Part shown: positions 20,216 to 31,072 of the stretch, piece by piece
Layout of the letters: each line of letters starts with the position of its first letter
Position numbering within the stretch: the stretch's first letter is position 1
Source of the DNA: Adiantum capillus-veneris
Taxonomy: Eukaryota; Streptophyta; Polypodiopsida; Polypodiales; Pteridaceae
Direction of reading: 5' to 3'
NCBI GenBank assembly: GCA_014529385.2
Contig: CM043967.1
Span: 1,121,001 to 1,185,000, forward strand
DNA length: 64,000 nucleotides
The notes under the pieces: generated by a model
Told to the model about the DNA's origin: nothing
Databases searched by the model: none
What the model saw: the letters and a program-made list of their open reading frames with translations, nothing else
Made by a program: the position numbers and the translations under genes

Positions 20216-20834
20216 ATTCACAAATTGCTGACGTATCAAGCCACTGAAGAACGGAGCCAACTTGCAGATCCCGACAGAGGGGCCTAAACCCTAGAAGAAG
20301 CAGAAGAAGGATTGTGTGGGGAACTGACGACGTGGCAAAGCTGTACGAAATCCCGGATTTCACGTTGGCATGCTGAGTGGCAGCTGTACGGATTTCCGCA
20401 ATTTTCGCTGATAGTGATGGCCTGGCAGTTGTACAGATTTCCGCGTATTACGCTGATGACATGGCACTGTACGGATTTCCGCAAAACGTGCTAGCAGCTT
20501 TTGGTACTTTTTGACCAGTTGCTTTTGAGTTTAAAGCTTTTCATGTAAACTGCTTTTAATGGCCAAGGGCCTTTAAATATGAGGCTAGGGCTCATTCTTT
20601 GACACACTTTTGGGAGAAGGTGCAGAGCGTGGAGTACCGGCTTGTACTATGTTGATGCAATATAAAGAAATACCGAAAGGGGAGCCAAGGTTTGGGGCCA
20701 ATACTCTCTGGGGTGGAATTCCGCCACTCTATGTCATGTGTCGTCTCTCTCTTTCAGTTCAGTTGTTATTGAAGTGTTAAAAGTCTGTTCAATCTGTTCT
20801 TTTCTATTGGCACGTGGTGCCCCGTCTTGTGACA
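20216..20834 (+). repeat. 5' LTR of element E
   Basis: Begins at a mutated TGTCACAAATTGCTGACG (here ATTCACAAATTGCTGACG) and ends GGTGCCCCGTCTTGTGACA. It has a TATA-like TTTAAATATGAGG at about 20571 and the shared block AAATACCGAAAGGGGAGCCA then TTTGGGGCCAATAC. Confidence 0.8.
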
Positions 20835-20835
20835 G

Positions 20836-20847
20836 TGGTATCAGAGC
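20836..20847 (+). promoter_or_regulatory. Primer binding site of element E
   Basis: TGGTATCAGAGC one base after the LTR, complementary to initiator tRNA-Met. Confidence 0.9.
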
Positions 20848-21224
20848 ATAAGGCGTGTGCTTTTCTAAAAGCACATCGGTCCTACAAAAGAGCAAACAAA
20901 GCAAACTAGAAGTATCTTCGGAATTTATTTGAAATCTCTTGGGGTCCCGACCCCAGACTCAAGGTGGAAAGGTACGTAGTGTACAGCATGTTTTAGGTAC
21001 ATACGGAACATACTTCCGTACTGAACCACCTTTCAGGTACGTAATAGGTATGTACCATTTGTTAAAAAACCAAAAACTCATGAGCAATAGAGGCAGGGGG
21101 GTCACAGAGAGTACGCGCAACGTAGGAAGAAAGAGTGCAAGGAGCATACGAGAGAGTCGAGCTTACCTTTCTACGCAGGAAAGTCTCAGGTACAAGTCTC
21201 TGTGTGACTGTCTGTCAAGTTCTT

Positions 21225-21769
21225 TGTCACAAACTGCTGACGTGTCAAAGCCCTGAAGAACGGAGCCAACTTACACGTGTCGGTCGAGGGGCCTAAACCC
21301 TAAGAAGAAGAAGTAACAGAAGAAGAAGTCCTACCAACTTATGGGGATCCCGTCCGATGGGGCCCCAAGTGACATAAAGGATTAAAATAAAGCAAGACCC
21401 GGAACTGATGACATGGCAGATTTTCGGAAATTATGCTGACAATGATGGCGTGGAAGGCTGTACGGATTTTCACGTTTTGCGTTGACTGCTGACGTGGCAG
21501 TTGTACGGATTTTCGTAAATTACGCTAGCAGCTTTTTGGCATTGCTTTAGGACCAGAAGCTTCTGAGTTTGAAGGCTTTTCATGTAAAACTGCTTTTGGG
21601 GCCTAGGGTCTTTAAATATGAGGCTAGGGCTCATTCTCTGGCATGCTTCCTGGAAAAGGTGCAGAGTCTGGAGTATCGGCTTGTACTGTGTTGATGCGAA
21701 TATAAAGAAATACCGAAAGGGGCACCAAGGCTCTCTGGGGTGAAATTCCGCCACTCCGTGTCACGTGTC

Positions 21770-21855
<86 letters not shown>

Positions 21856-21933
21856 AGTTCAGTTGTTATTGAAGTGCTAAAAGTTTGTTCCGTCTGTTCT
21901 TTTCTACTGGCACGTGGTGCCCGTCTTGTGACA
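21225..21933 (+). repeat. Solo LTR of the E family in the leader of E
   Basis: Starts TGTCACAAACTGCTGACG and ends GTGCCCGTCTTGTGACA, 709 bp, with no primer site or polypurine tract beside it. It is flanked by TTCTT (21220-21224) and TTCTC (21934-21938), a near-perfect 5-bp duplication. It is expanded by an 83-bp (TC)n run (about 21771-21853), and the block TTTGGGGCCAAT is deleted. Confidence 0.75.
21771..21853. repeat. (TC)n microsatellite
   Basis: A pure TC run within the solo LTR. Other E-family LTRs have only 'TCGTCTCTCTCTTTCA' at this place. Confidence 0.95.
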
Positions 21934-22254
21934 TTCTCTGTAGAAACTTGCTCTCTGGAAATTGTAAGGTGAAGTAACCCTTGGCACACCTTTCAATTTG
22001 CTCTCCACACCACATAAAAGGCCCAAAGGGCTCGCGTTAGTTGTGCGCCACGATGCTGCTGAATTTCGCCCAAAAATCTCCTGCCACCGTACAGTACGTA
22101 CGGTACCGTAAGGTTGTACGGGAAAGTACGTACGTGCAGATGCAACCTTGCCCGAACTTATTAGGCACTCCCACCCTTACTCCATCGTGCATCGGGCGCG
22201 CTCCCGTCTTCACCGCTCTGTCTTGCAAGGCATAAGCCATAAAGAACCCAAGAC

Positions 22255-23480
22255 ATGGCGTTCATGGATTCAGCAGAATATTTGCAGTTTCTTCTCGACG
22301 AGCTTCACGACATTCTTTCGCGGCATCCTCAACAGAATCTTCCGATGCTGCAAAGTTTATTTGTGAACTACATGTTATCCCCTCTGATGCCCAGGAGGTA
22401 CCTCCTCCTCCGGCACCAGAAAATACGAGCTTCCAATCGGCAACCTTCTCAGTCGTCTGTTCCGATGAGGGGAATCTTCAAGAATATGGTGCAACCATCT
22501 GACCCTAATCTAGTGCAGCCGCCTTTGCCACTACCATTGCCCCCACCTTCCCCACCACCACCGCCACCAGGCTACAATGGTTGGAGCCCATATGGATACC
22601 CTTATTATCCATACCCGGCATATGCGCCTAACCAACCCAAAGATTTTAAGGATGGTAGCACAACAGTCAAATTTTTCACTTTTTCAGGGTGAAAGACCGC
22701 AAGAAAGCATTGCAGTTCCTACAGCAATACGACAACATCTATGCTTGGGGGAACTATATAGAAGAATCCAAGATTTCTCCAGCAGTGGGATTTCTTAAAG
22801 ATAATGCTATGCAATGGTGGAGTTCAATCGCAACACAACCTCATGCTCCAAGGACCTGGCAAGCTTTTAAGACAGTTTTTGCACATAGTTACATGACTTC
22901 TATGTTGAAGTCCAGATTTTGGCAAAGTGGGACAACTTGAAGATGCTTGCCACCAAAACCATGGACGACTATAACGAAAGGTTTCTCGACGTGTACCTTC
23001 CAGTGTCCTTCTTTAGATCTATTCCCTTGGAGGCCCAATACAAGCAATACACCATTGAACTACCATCACCATTTGTCTCTCCAAGCAAGTCTCCACCATG
23101 CAAGAGCTTATGGACCATGCCGCGGTCTGCTACAAACTCATGAAGGGAAAGTTGGAGTTTACCACAGAAGAACCTCCAGGCACTAACCACAACTCTCAAC
23201 AACAACGAACAAATTCTCGGGAGTCTCGTGACACCCAACCTCAAAGGCCTCGTCTGACACAACGTCAATGAGAAACCCTTTTACAAGAAGGCCGATGCTT
23301 TGGATGTTTTCAAACAGAACATACGTTTACTACATGTCCTGAGCGAGCCTCAACATCTACAGAGCAACTTGCTCCCTCGACAGAACGATCCTCAGGGCCA
23401 CCGCCAGCCAAAAGAGCTAGACCCGCTATTGGACTAGTCTCTGATATCTATGGCATACGCCTTGAGAGTACAAATGAATT
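22255..23480 (+). pseudogene. gag of element E with zinc knuckle
   Basis: A clear start ATG opens MAFMDSAEYLQFLLDELHDI. A proline-rich stretch (about 22500-22570) follows, then FKDGSTTVKFFTFSG, KKALQFLQQYDNIYAWGNYI, LKDNAMQWWSSIA, TWQAFKTVFAHSYM and TMDDYNERFLDVYLPVSF. This is the gag capsid core. The knuckle CFGCFQTEHTFTTC (23296-23337) fits CX2CX4HX4C. The gag core is broken by frameshifts at about 22688, 22915 and 23080. From the knuckle to the element D insertion the frame is open and leads into protease. Confidence 0.8.
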
Positions 23481-23495
23481 TATGGCAAAGTCAAC

Positions 23496-24639
23496 TGTCA
23501 CGTGACACATCCCAACCCTATGTGTCCGTAGACAAGCTACACCACAGCTGGGGTTCAGTCAGTCCAGTCAGTCTAGATTAGTAGTGATCTGGCACTTTTG
23601 TAAGTCTATTCGTAGACTGTGCATGCCCAGTCACTTAGCATAGATGCATATCCTCCGGTTGCACACAACATGATCATCGGAATTCCCATCAGAATCCATT
23701 AGCATCAGTTAGGGGAATTTTCCAGTGCATTTAGCCTATTTTCCTATTTATTGGGATTTTCACTTATTATTTTTAAGTGACTTTCCTACAAAAGTAGGTA
23801 GGGCAATTTTGCTAAGTTTCTATATAAGCAAACCCAAGTTAGCACTTTCTGGAGAAGAGGCAACAGGAGCACCTTGCTCAACAAGCAACTTCTTAGCAAG
23901 ACCAACCCCCGCGACCACTCTGGTGATTTCTCCACGGAAGACCTAGCGTTTTTGCATCAGATCAGCCTTGGCGATTTGTGCACAGCAAATCAGCCCCGGT
24001 GTCATCACGACACAACAGATCAACCTAGCGTTTTTGCATTTGCAGAACCCCGGCGACAGAAGGACCAATTTCAGCCCCTGGCGTTTTTTGGATTTCAGCA
24101 GCAAATTAAGAACGGCATCATTCACCTAAAGTGTAGCAGATTCAGCCCGTAAAGACCATCAATTTTCAGCCCTAAGAAACCTCATTTTTCAGCCAAGAAA
24201 ACGCAGCCAAAACAGTCATTTTCAGCCACCGAAACAGTCCCGAAATTCAGCAATTAGAAGATCTCAGATTTCAGCCATCGTCGTCGTCGTCCTCCTCATC
24301 GTCGTCGTCATCGTCGTCGTCGTCATCAGCATAGACCAAGTTGCATAGTCCATTGCATACGCATTGTACCCCTTTGTGCAATCAAAGAATAGACCACTCT
24401 CGCCGACGAGAGTGGGGCCTTCGGAGGAGGGTTTTACAACCTCTCGGGTGTCGTATCTCTTCTCTCTCCTTCTCTCAGTCTCATTCACTTGCACGCACAA
24501 TATCCACTCACTTGTTCGTGATCATAGCACTCTCCATAAGACGGAAAGCTCTCTCTTTCCCTAAGAACTAAAAGGAACCTTGAGCAATAAAGATCACTAA
24601 TCTTGAGAAAATACAACATTCATTCCGCTGCACCTAACA
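23496..24639 (+). repeat. 5' LTR of element D
   Basis: Starts TGTCACGTGACACATCCC and ends TTCCGCTGCACCTAACA. A TATA box, CTATATAAGC, lies at about 23819. The transcribed part holds repeated CAGCCC/TTTTCAGCC and 'CTAGCGTTTTTGCA' words and a CGT/CATCGT microsatellite (about 24280-24332). Confidence 0.9.
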
Positions 24640-24640
24640 T

Positions 24641-24652
24641 TGGTATCAGAGC
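24641..24652 (+). promoter_or_regulatory. Primer binding site of element D
   Basis: TGGTATCAGAGC, one base after the LTR; initiator tRNA-Met type. Confidence 0.9.
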
Positions 24653-24875
24653 TTTGGAAGTGTTCTGCATTACTCAAGGGAAGAACCACAAGAATTTTTT
24701 TTGCTTGTTGTGATCGCACGAACCCAAGTTTACTTGGGCGTGGCAATTCCTAATCGTGTTTTGTTGAAGAGTGACAGGAATCCCAAGAAAGAAGGGCTTG
24801 TCCAGCCTCCCCTTGTGTCTCTTTTCACTCATTGAGAGCGGACCGTGCACTTAGCGGCCGGCCAATCGACGTGAG

Positions 24876-26456
24876 GTGGGAAAAAGCAACCCTGGTGTGA
24901 GCGCAAGGCCGCCAAGGGGTGCGCCCGTAGAAAAGGGTAGAACTCGGGTGAAGAGAAGATCCTTCTCAACACGATTTGCAAGCGAAAGAAAACCTCAAGA
25001 ACCCAAGATTCTCACGAATCAAGGACCTCAAGAACCCAAGTTCCTCGTGAACTTAAGAACACAAGAACCCACAAGAACCCACGATTGCAGAATGATCATC
25101 ACTCGAAGCGGATTGGATACTTCGCTTGGAAGTGATGAGCATGAGAGAGGCGAAGAAGAATTTTCCCCACCAGGAGGTTTTTCCGACCCTTCCCCATCTA
25201 CAACAAAGATTGCACTAACTCCTATGGAGGAGTTGAACCAAGAAAGAGAAGCAGAAAGAAAAGCCTACGAAGAAGATATGGCAACCATCGAGCGTAAGTA
25301 CCAAGAAAGAAGGGCAGCCATAGAAGAAAAATTTTATCGTGAGAACAAAGCACAAATGCAAGAGTTATTGCGCCTCTTTTCTCAAGCTCAGGCACAGATG
25401 CAACACAATCGAAAAAAGGAGACTCTCTCAGTTTCTTCTTCTCCCATACATGACACACAGGATTTGCATGATGATTTGAAGCACAATGATAAGCATGATG
25501 ATTTGGATGCCAATGATTTGCATAATGATTTGGATGACAATGACAAGCATGATAATTTGCATGATCAAAATGTGATTTCTCATGAGCATGATGATTTGCA
25601 TGATCAAGATGTGATTTCTCACAAGCATGATGAATTGCATGAAGATGATGTGATTGTTCAAAAGGATGATGTGTTAGTGGATGCTTTTTCTAGCGAAGCT
25701 AACCTCGTTGTAGATTCAATCAGTCACGAAGATCCGATCTTGGCTTTCGGGTCGAGGTCCAAAGAACCCCCACAAGACGATTCGATCATTCAAGAAGAAG
25801 CGATCTTGGCTCTCGAGCCTTGGTCCAAAGAGCCATCACAGGAAGTATTATGTGTTCGCATGATTGATACGCACGCATTGTTTGAGTGTTTCATTCGTGA
25901 TCGTTTCCTGTATTTTAGTCAGCATCGTTATGTGATCCCTTTTCCTAGGCATGACATATTGTATGTTGAGCACGTTTCTCTCATGGATGAGCACGAATGT
26001 ATGCGGATTGTGCATGAAAAGCTAAAAAGTTTGTATGTCAGGAAGTTGCATTCCATGTCTCTTCCTTGGCATGACATAGTTTCCGAAAGAGCACATGATA
26101 GTATGAGCACCAAGAATAGGCATTTCCATTGTGATTTGCCACAGTTGATTGATTTTGATCAAACAGAAAAGATTCGAGCACATTGTTTGCATGTGTTTGA
26201 TGAACGGGTTGTCACTCCGTCTCTATGTTCATCTACATTGCATACACAGTCTTTAGAGAAGACAAGATTTTTTTCCTTCACTTTACATGGAATGGGTATG
26301 TTCATGGTTTTGTGTTGGAGATGGTTTCAGGAATTTTCAACCATGAAGATTCTTGAAGACGAAAGAAGCAGGACTCTAGACGAAGTTGACGCAAGAAAGG
26401 AGATTCAAAAGACTTTGTGTCGCTTTCAGTGCGGCCCAAAGAAGCAAGCGTTGTAG
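24876..26456 (+). CDS. 526-codon ORF of element D, function unknown
   Basis: The only long frame of element D, uninterrupted. In order: a basic N-terminus with EPKILTNQ / EPKFLVN / EPTRTH repeats (residues about 1-70); MIITRSGLDTSLGSDEHERG (about 73-92); a charged coiled-coil-like stretch with EELNQEREAERKAYEEDM and ERKYQERRAAIEEKFYRENK (about 118-180); then some 20 short His/Asp-rich repeats of the HDDLHDQDVISHKHDEL type (about 190-265). The C-terminal 250 residues contain a repeated I-P-F/L-P-W/R-H-D-I element. There is no gag core, knuckle, D-T/S-G, YxDD or DDE motif. It may be a structural protein replacing gag. The leader of the related element at 44863-45185 encodes a similar EPQE-rich start. 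Confidence 0.6.
   Translation: MGKSNPGVSARPPRGAPVEKGRTRVKRRSFSTRFASERKPQEPKILTNQGPQEPKFLVNLRTQEPTRTHDCRMIITRSGLDTSLGSDEHERGEEEFSPPGGFSDPSPSTTKIALTPMEELNQEREAERKAYEEDMATIERKYQERRAAIEEKFYRENKAQMQELLRLFSQAQAQMQHNRKKETLSVSSSPIHDTQDLHDDLKHNDKHDDLDANDLHNDLDDNDKHDNLHDQNVISHEHDDLHDQDVISHKHDELHEDDVIVQKDDVLVDAFSSEANLVVDSISHEDPILAFGSRSKEPPQDDSIIQEEAILALEPWSKEPSQEVLCVRMIDTHALFECFIRDRFLYFSQHRYVIPFPRHDILYVEHVSLMDEHECMRIVHEKLKSLYVRKLHSMSLPWHDIVSERAHDSMSTKNRHFHCDLPQLIDFDQTEKIRAHCLHVFDERVVTPSLCSSTLHTQSLEKTRFFSFTLHGMGMFMVLCWRWFQEFSTMKILEDERSRTLDEVDARKEIQKTLCRFQCGPKKQAL
25457..25665 (+). repeat. Degenerate in-frame repeat coding HDDL/HDQ units
   Basis: Tandem ATGATTTGCATGAT-like words, each coding His-Asp-Asp-Leu or a variant. 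The lengths stay in frame with the 526-codon ORF. Confidence 0.8.
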
Positions 26457-26585
26457 ACCTTTATGAAGTTCAAGTACCGCACGACCCACACATCAGAGTG
26501 GGCCAGCGAAGAGTCCCTTCCAGGATTCCGGGTGCTGTTGGCGATCTCTCTCGACGCCATACAGTTCGGTACCAGTACCTCACTT

Positions 26586-26599
26586 TGAAAAGGAGGGGA
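26586..26599 (+). promoter_or_regulatory. Polypurine tract of element D
   Basis: TGAAAAGGAGGGGA directly before the 3' LTR. Confidence 0.85.
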
Positions 26600-27704
26600 T
26601 GTCACGAGACACATCCCAACCCTATGTGTCCGTGGACAAGCTACACCACAACAAGGTTCAATCAGTCCAGTCAATCTACATTAGCAGTGATCTGGCACTT
26701 TTGTGAGTCTATTCGTAGACTGTGCATGCCCAGTCACTTAGCATAGATGCATATCCTCCGATTGCACACAACATGATCATTAGAAATCCCATCAAAATCC
26801 ATTAGCATCAGTTAGGGGAATTTTCCAATAAATTTAGCCTATTTTCCTATTTATTGGGATTTTCACTTATTATTTTTAAGTGACTTTCCTACAAAAGTAG
26901 GTAGGGCAATTTTGCTAAGTTTCTATATAAGCAAACCCAAGTTAGCACTTTCTGGAGAAGAGGCAACAGGAGCACCTTGCTCAACAGGCAACTTCTCAGC
27001 AAGACCAACCCCCACGACTGCTCTGGTGTTTTCTCCACAAAAGACCTAGCGTTTTTGCATCAGATCAGCCTGGCGATTTGTGCACAGCAGATCAGCCCCG
27101 GCGTCATCACGAAACAGCAGATCAGCCTTGCGTTTTTGCATTTGCAGAACCCCGGCGACAGAAGGACCAATTTCAGCCCCTGGCGTTTTTGGATTTCGGC
27201 AGCAAATTAAGACCGGCATCATTCACCTAAAGTGTAGCAGATTCGGCCCGTAAAGACCATCAATTTTCAGCCCTAAGAAACCTCATTTTTCAGCCAAGAA
27301 AACGCAGCCAAAACAGTCATTTTCAGCCACCGAAACAGTCCCGAAATTCAGCGATTAGAAGATCTCAGATTTCAGCCATCGTCGTCGTCATCGGCATAGA
27401 CCAAGTTGCATAGTCCATTGCATACGCATTGTACCCCTTTGTGCAATCAAAGAATAGACCACTCTCGCCGACGAGAGTGGGGCCTTCGGAGGAGGGTTTT
27501 ACAACCTCTCGGGTGTCGTATCTCTTCTCTCTCCTTCTCTCAGTCTCATTCACTTGCACGCACAATATCCACTCACTTGTTCGTGATCATAGCACTCTCC
27601 ATAAGACGGAAAGCTCTCTCTTTCCCTAAGAACTAAAAGAAACCTTGAGCAATAAAGATCACTAATCTTGAGAAAATACAACATTCATTCCGCTGCACCT
27701 AACA
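26600..27704 (+). repeat. 3' LTR of element D
   Basis: Starts TGTCACGAGACACATCCC and ends GCTGCACCTAACA, 1,105 bp. It is about 39 bp shorter than the 5' LTR, almost all in the CGT microsatellite (27380-27396). Confidence 0.9.
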
Positions 27705-28071
27705 TCAACGGCTTCAAAGCCCTTATTTTCTTTGACCCCAGAACTGCAGAGAACTTTATCCATCTAGAATTCTTGAAGCAGATGCACATTGACTATGATG
27801 CAGAGGGTGGAGAAATTGACGCTGAGCTAGCCACGAGGCAAACTCAAAAAGTGGTACCGCTCGTTGGTGCTCTTCCAATGACTATCCAAGATTATCATGG
27901 AAAAGCCGATTTCCACATTTGAAGTTGGGCAATTGCGACGTTCTCTTGGGCATGCCTTGGCACGACAAGAATGATGCGACTCTCCAGGTTTGGAACTGAA
28001 CCACCACCGTGACACAGAAGGGCAAGCCAGTCATCCTCAAAGTTCGGTTGTCCGAACAAAGCCCTGAATGA
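27705..28071 (+). pseudogene. Protease of element E (second half of the interrupted gene)
   Basis: Continues the frame left at 23495: NGFKALIFFDPRTAENFIHL, then VPLVGALPMTIQDYHGKADF, and in the next frame NCDVLLGMPWHDKNDATLQV and KPVILKVRLSEQSPE, then a stop at 28069. The layout is that of a retropepsin (strand, active-site turn, flap, LG-MPW). The active-site D-S/T-G is changed to D-P-R, so it would be inactive. A frameshift lies at about 27920. No RT follows. Confidence 0.7.
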
Positions 28072-28271
28072 ACTCTCTAGTTGTTTTATAGTTAAATACT
28101 TTTGAACATTGTTTGAGAAAGTATTGTTTGCAATTTGTTTGAAATGGATGCTATCTGTTTTAAACCTGTCTTGGTGCCGATTTGAATTGTTTGACTCTGG
28201 TTTTAATACTGGTTTCAATGATTGGTGATTTTACTCCCGGGTGGAGTAGTGAGAAATGTTGTTTTGGTATT

Positions 28272-28490
28272 GTTTGAACCTCCGAACAACGCAGACAGGA
28301 TGTCTGGGAAGTGTTTCGTTGTATGCTTGAAAATCTCGGAACGACGCAAATGGGATGTCTGGGGAGCATCTCATTGTATGCTAGAAAACATCTGAACGAC
28401 ACAGACGGGATGTCTGGCGAGCGTTTGGTTGTATGCTTTAACCTCCAAGCGACGCAGGCTGCAGTCCGAGGAACGTTTGGTTGTACCAGT
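28272..28490 (+). repeat. Four tandem copies of a ~54-bp unit, 3' region of E
   Basis: The unit is CCTCCGAACGACGCAGAC, then GGGATGTCTGG, GAGCGTTTGGTTGTATGC, with the last copy most diverged. The related array of element C is at 7385-7550. It is non-coding and lies about 440 bp before the polypurine tract. Confidence 0.8.
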
Positions 28491-28930
28491 CCTCTGAACT
28501 CATGGCCTCGACCTTTTTTTAGGTTATTTGCGGGGAGAGTGACGAGATAGTCGTTGAGTAGCTTCATACCGCAGACTGTTTGTCTCAGGGGAATGCTCAG
28601 CGGCGCTGTTTGTTGTGTCTGTAACATGCATATGTGAGCATTTGTGTTGCATTGTGATGTGCCAACCACTGAAGATTCCTAATTGGATAAAATTGCCTGG
28701 GTATGTAATTTTAGTGCATCAAGACACCCGTGAAAGATCAATGTGCCTGGGTGTGATGGCTAATTTTACTGCGCCAGAATATCAAGAGTTTCGATCTGGA
28801 CGAAAGGAGAAGCCAAGTCCTTAACAAAAAAAAGCAAACAGATTGTCCCTCGTAATGTCCCTCCAAATTTTTTAAGCTAACTTGAGTTGTTTTGCAGATA
28901 TGTTGTAATCGCAGACGATTACTCTCTTTC

Positions 28931-28942
28931 AAGAAGGGGGGA
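28931..28942 (+). promoter_or_regulatory. Polypurine tract of element E
   Basis: AAGAAGGGGGGA immediately before the 3' LTR start TGTCACAAATTGC; primes second-strand synthesis. Confidence 0.85.
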
Positions 28943-29507
28943 TGTCACAAATTGCTGACGTGTCGAGCCACTGAAGAACAGAGCCGACTTGCATATCCCG
29001 GCCAAGGGGCCTAAATCCTAGAAGAAGCAGAGGAAGAATTGTGTGGAGAACTGATGATGTGGCAAAGCTGTACGGAATCTCAGATTTCACGTTGACATGC
29101 TAACGTGGCAGTTATACGGATTTTCGTGTTTTATGCTGATGACGTGGCAACTGTACAGATTTCCGCAAAACGCGCTAGCAACTTTTGGCACTTTTTGACC
29201 AGTTGCTTTTGAGTTTAAAGCTTTTCATGTAAACTGTTTTTAATGGCCAAGGGCCTTTAAATATGAGGCTAGGGCTCATTCCTTGACACTTCTAGGAGAA
29301 GGTGCAGAGTGTGGAGTACCGGCTTGTACTGTGTTGATGCAACATAAAGAAATACCGAAAGGGGCGCCAAGGTTTGGGGCCAATACTCTCTGGGGTGGAA
29401 TTCCACCACTCCGTGTCGTGTGTCGTCTCTCTCTTTCACTTCAGTTGTTATTGAAGTGCTAAAAGTCTGTTCAGTCTGTTCTTTTCTATTGGCACATGGT
29501 GCCCCGA

Positions 29508-29508
<1 letters not shown>
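28943..29508 (+). repeat. 3' LTR of element E (right end lost)
   Basis: Starts TGTCACAAATTGCTGACGTG and follows the 5' LTR closely to TTGGCACATGGTGCCCCG. The final CTTGTGACA is replaced by a long GT repeat. With no terminal bases left, the target duplication of element E cannot be checked. Confidence 0.8.

Positions 29509-29511
<3 letters not shown>

Positions 29512-29583
<72 letters not shown>
29512..29583. repeat. (GT)n microsatellite
   Basis: About 36 uninterrupted GT units that replace the last bases of the element E 3' LTR. Confidence 0.95.
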
Positions 29584-29584
<1 letters not shown>

Positions 29585-30289
29585 TACAAGAGCACACGCC
29601 AAGACAAAAACAAAACACCCTCTCTAGTAGAGGTGGTTGTAGCCCTATGGGCAGTTTTTATTAACTAATAGAAGGATCTTTTGCTCAGGAAAAAAAGACA
29701 AAAATAAAACACTGACAAATTCGCTGAATTACATCAAAAAATCAGCAAAATAGAGAGGATTCTCTGATTTTTATTAAACAACAGTAGTACAACACATAAT
29801 TGCTCTGATTCGAAAATCAGCAACAACAAAAAATTCTAATTTGTTCTAAAAAGTATGCATGAATCTTTACAAAATTTCCAATTCTTGTCTTAAAAAAGAG
29901 AAAAAATCAATAATAAATCTACTTCTTTTCTCACTTGTGTCACAAGACTGTGACAACCACTATATATATTTGCAAGTTTCTTTCCCTTGATTTTTATTTA
30001 ATTTTTGGGACCCTCTTGTTGAAATCACAAATGCCCGGACATTGCATGGCCAGTGTGAAACGGGTGTTGGCCGAGAGTTTCAGCCGCAAGAGTCAAGGCA
30101 GCTACGAGATGGTTGGGCCAATCGGCACTAGAATCTGACTAGTAAGAAGTGGCTAGGCTCAGTTAAAGTCATTTAGGCCCCTCGGCAGGACTTCATAAGT
30201 TAGTGGGTACTAGGAATTAAACCAAAAGGAGAAAACTGGACACAAGGCAATAGGAGAGCAACCTGCAAGTCAATTCAACTTCCAGAATG
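29584..30289. other. Unassigned AT-rich spacer
   Basis: No gene recognised. From about 30040 it resembles 10870-10985, so the right part may belong to dispersed repeat J. Confidence 0.4.
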
Positions 30290-30890
<601 letters not shown>

Positions 30891-31072
30891 ACCTAATCTG
30901 CAGGACATCGCGAGGTGTTACGTGTATGATCTTCCCGAGAGGTCCTGTTGGAAATTATAATTACTCGAGACTCAACCAGAGCCGGAACCCGCTCAAGGAA
31001 CAGTTCCTGCTCTCAAAGTATCAGTTCGTGAGCTTATTCCAAGTTATCAATTACTTCTTCTAAGCAATCAAC

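Larger units (their letters stand above)
23496..27704 (+). mobile_element. Element D: complete non-autonomous LTR retrotransposon (4.2 kb)
   Basis: Two near-identical LTRs (23496-24639 and 26600-27704) flank a 1,960-bp interior with a primer site (24641-24652), one 526-codon ORF and a polypurine tract. TCAAC on both sides (23491-23495 and 27705-27709) is a perfect 5-bp target duplication. Removing the element joins the two halves of the protease frame of element E. The interior has no recognisable gag core, protease, RT or integrase. The LTRs differ mainly in the length of a CGT-rich microsatellite, suggesting a recent insertion. Confidence 0.9.
20216..29508 (+). mobile_element. Element E: gag-protease LTR retrotransposon, with nested insertions
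   Basis: 5' LTR 20216-20834, primer site 20836-20847, leader, gag (22255-23480), knuckle and protease (split by element D at 23496-27704, resuming at 27705-28071), 3' untranslated region with tandem repeats, polypurine tract 28931-28942 and 3' LTR 28943-29508 (end lost in a GT microsatellite). A solo LTR of the same family lies in the leader (21225-21933). After protease the frame stops and the 3' region begins at once, so RT, RNase H and integrase are absent. The two LTRs are alike over their whole shared length with scattered substitutions. Confidence 0.8.

Noticed and set aside
22037-22240. Short ORFs in the leader of element E
   Set aside because: They overlap a leader sequence conserved as DNA in B and C on either strand, with no shared reading frame.
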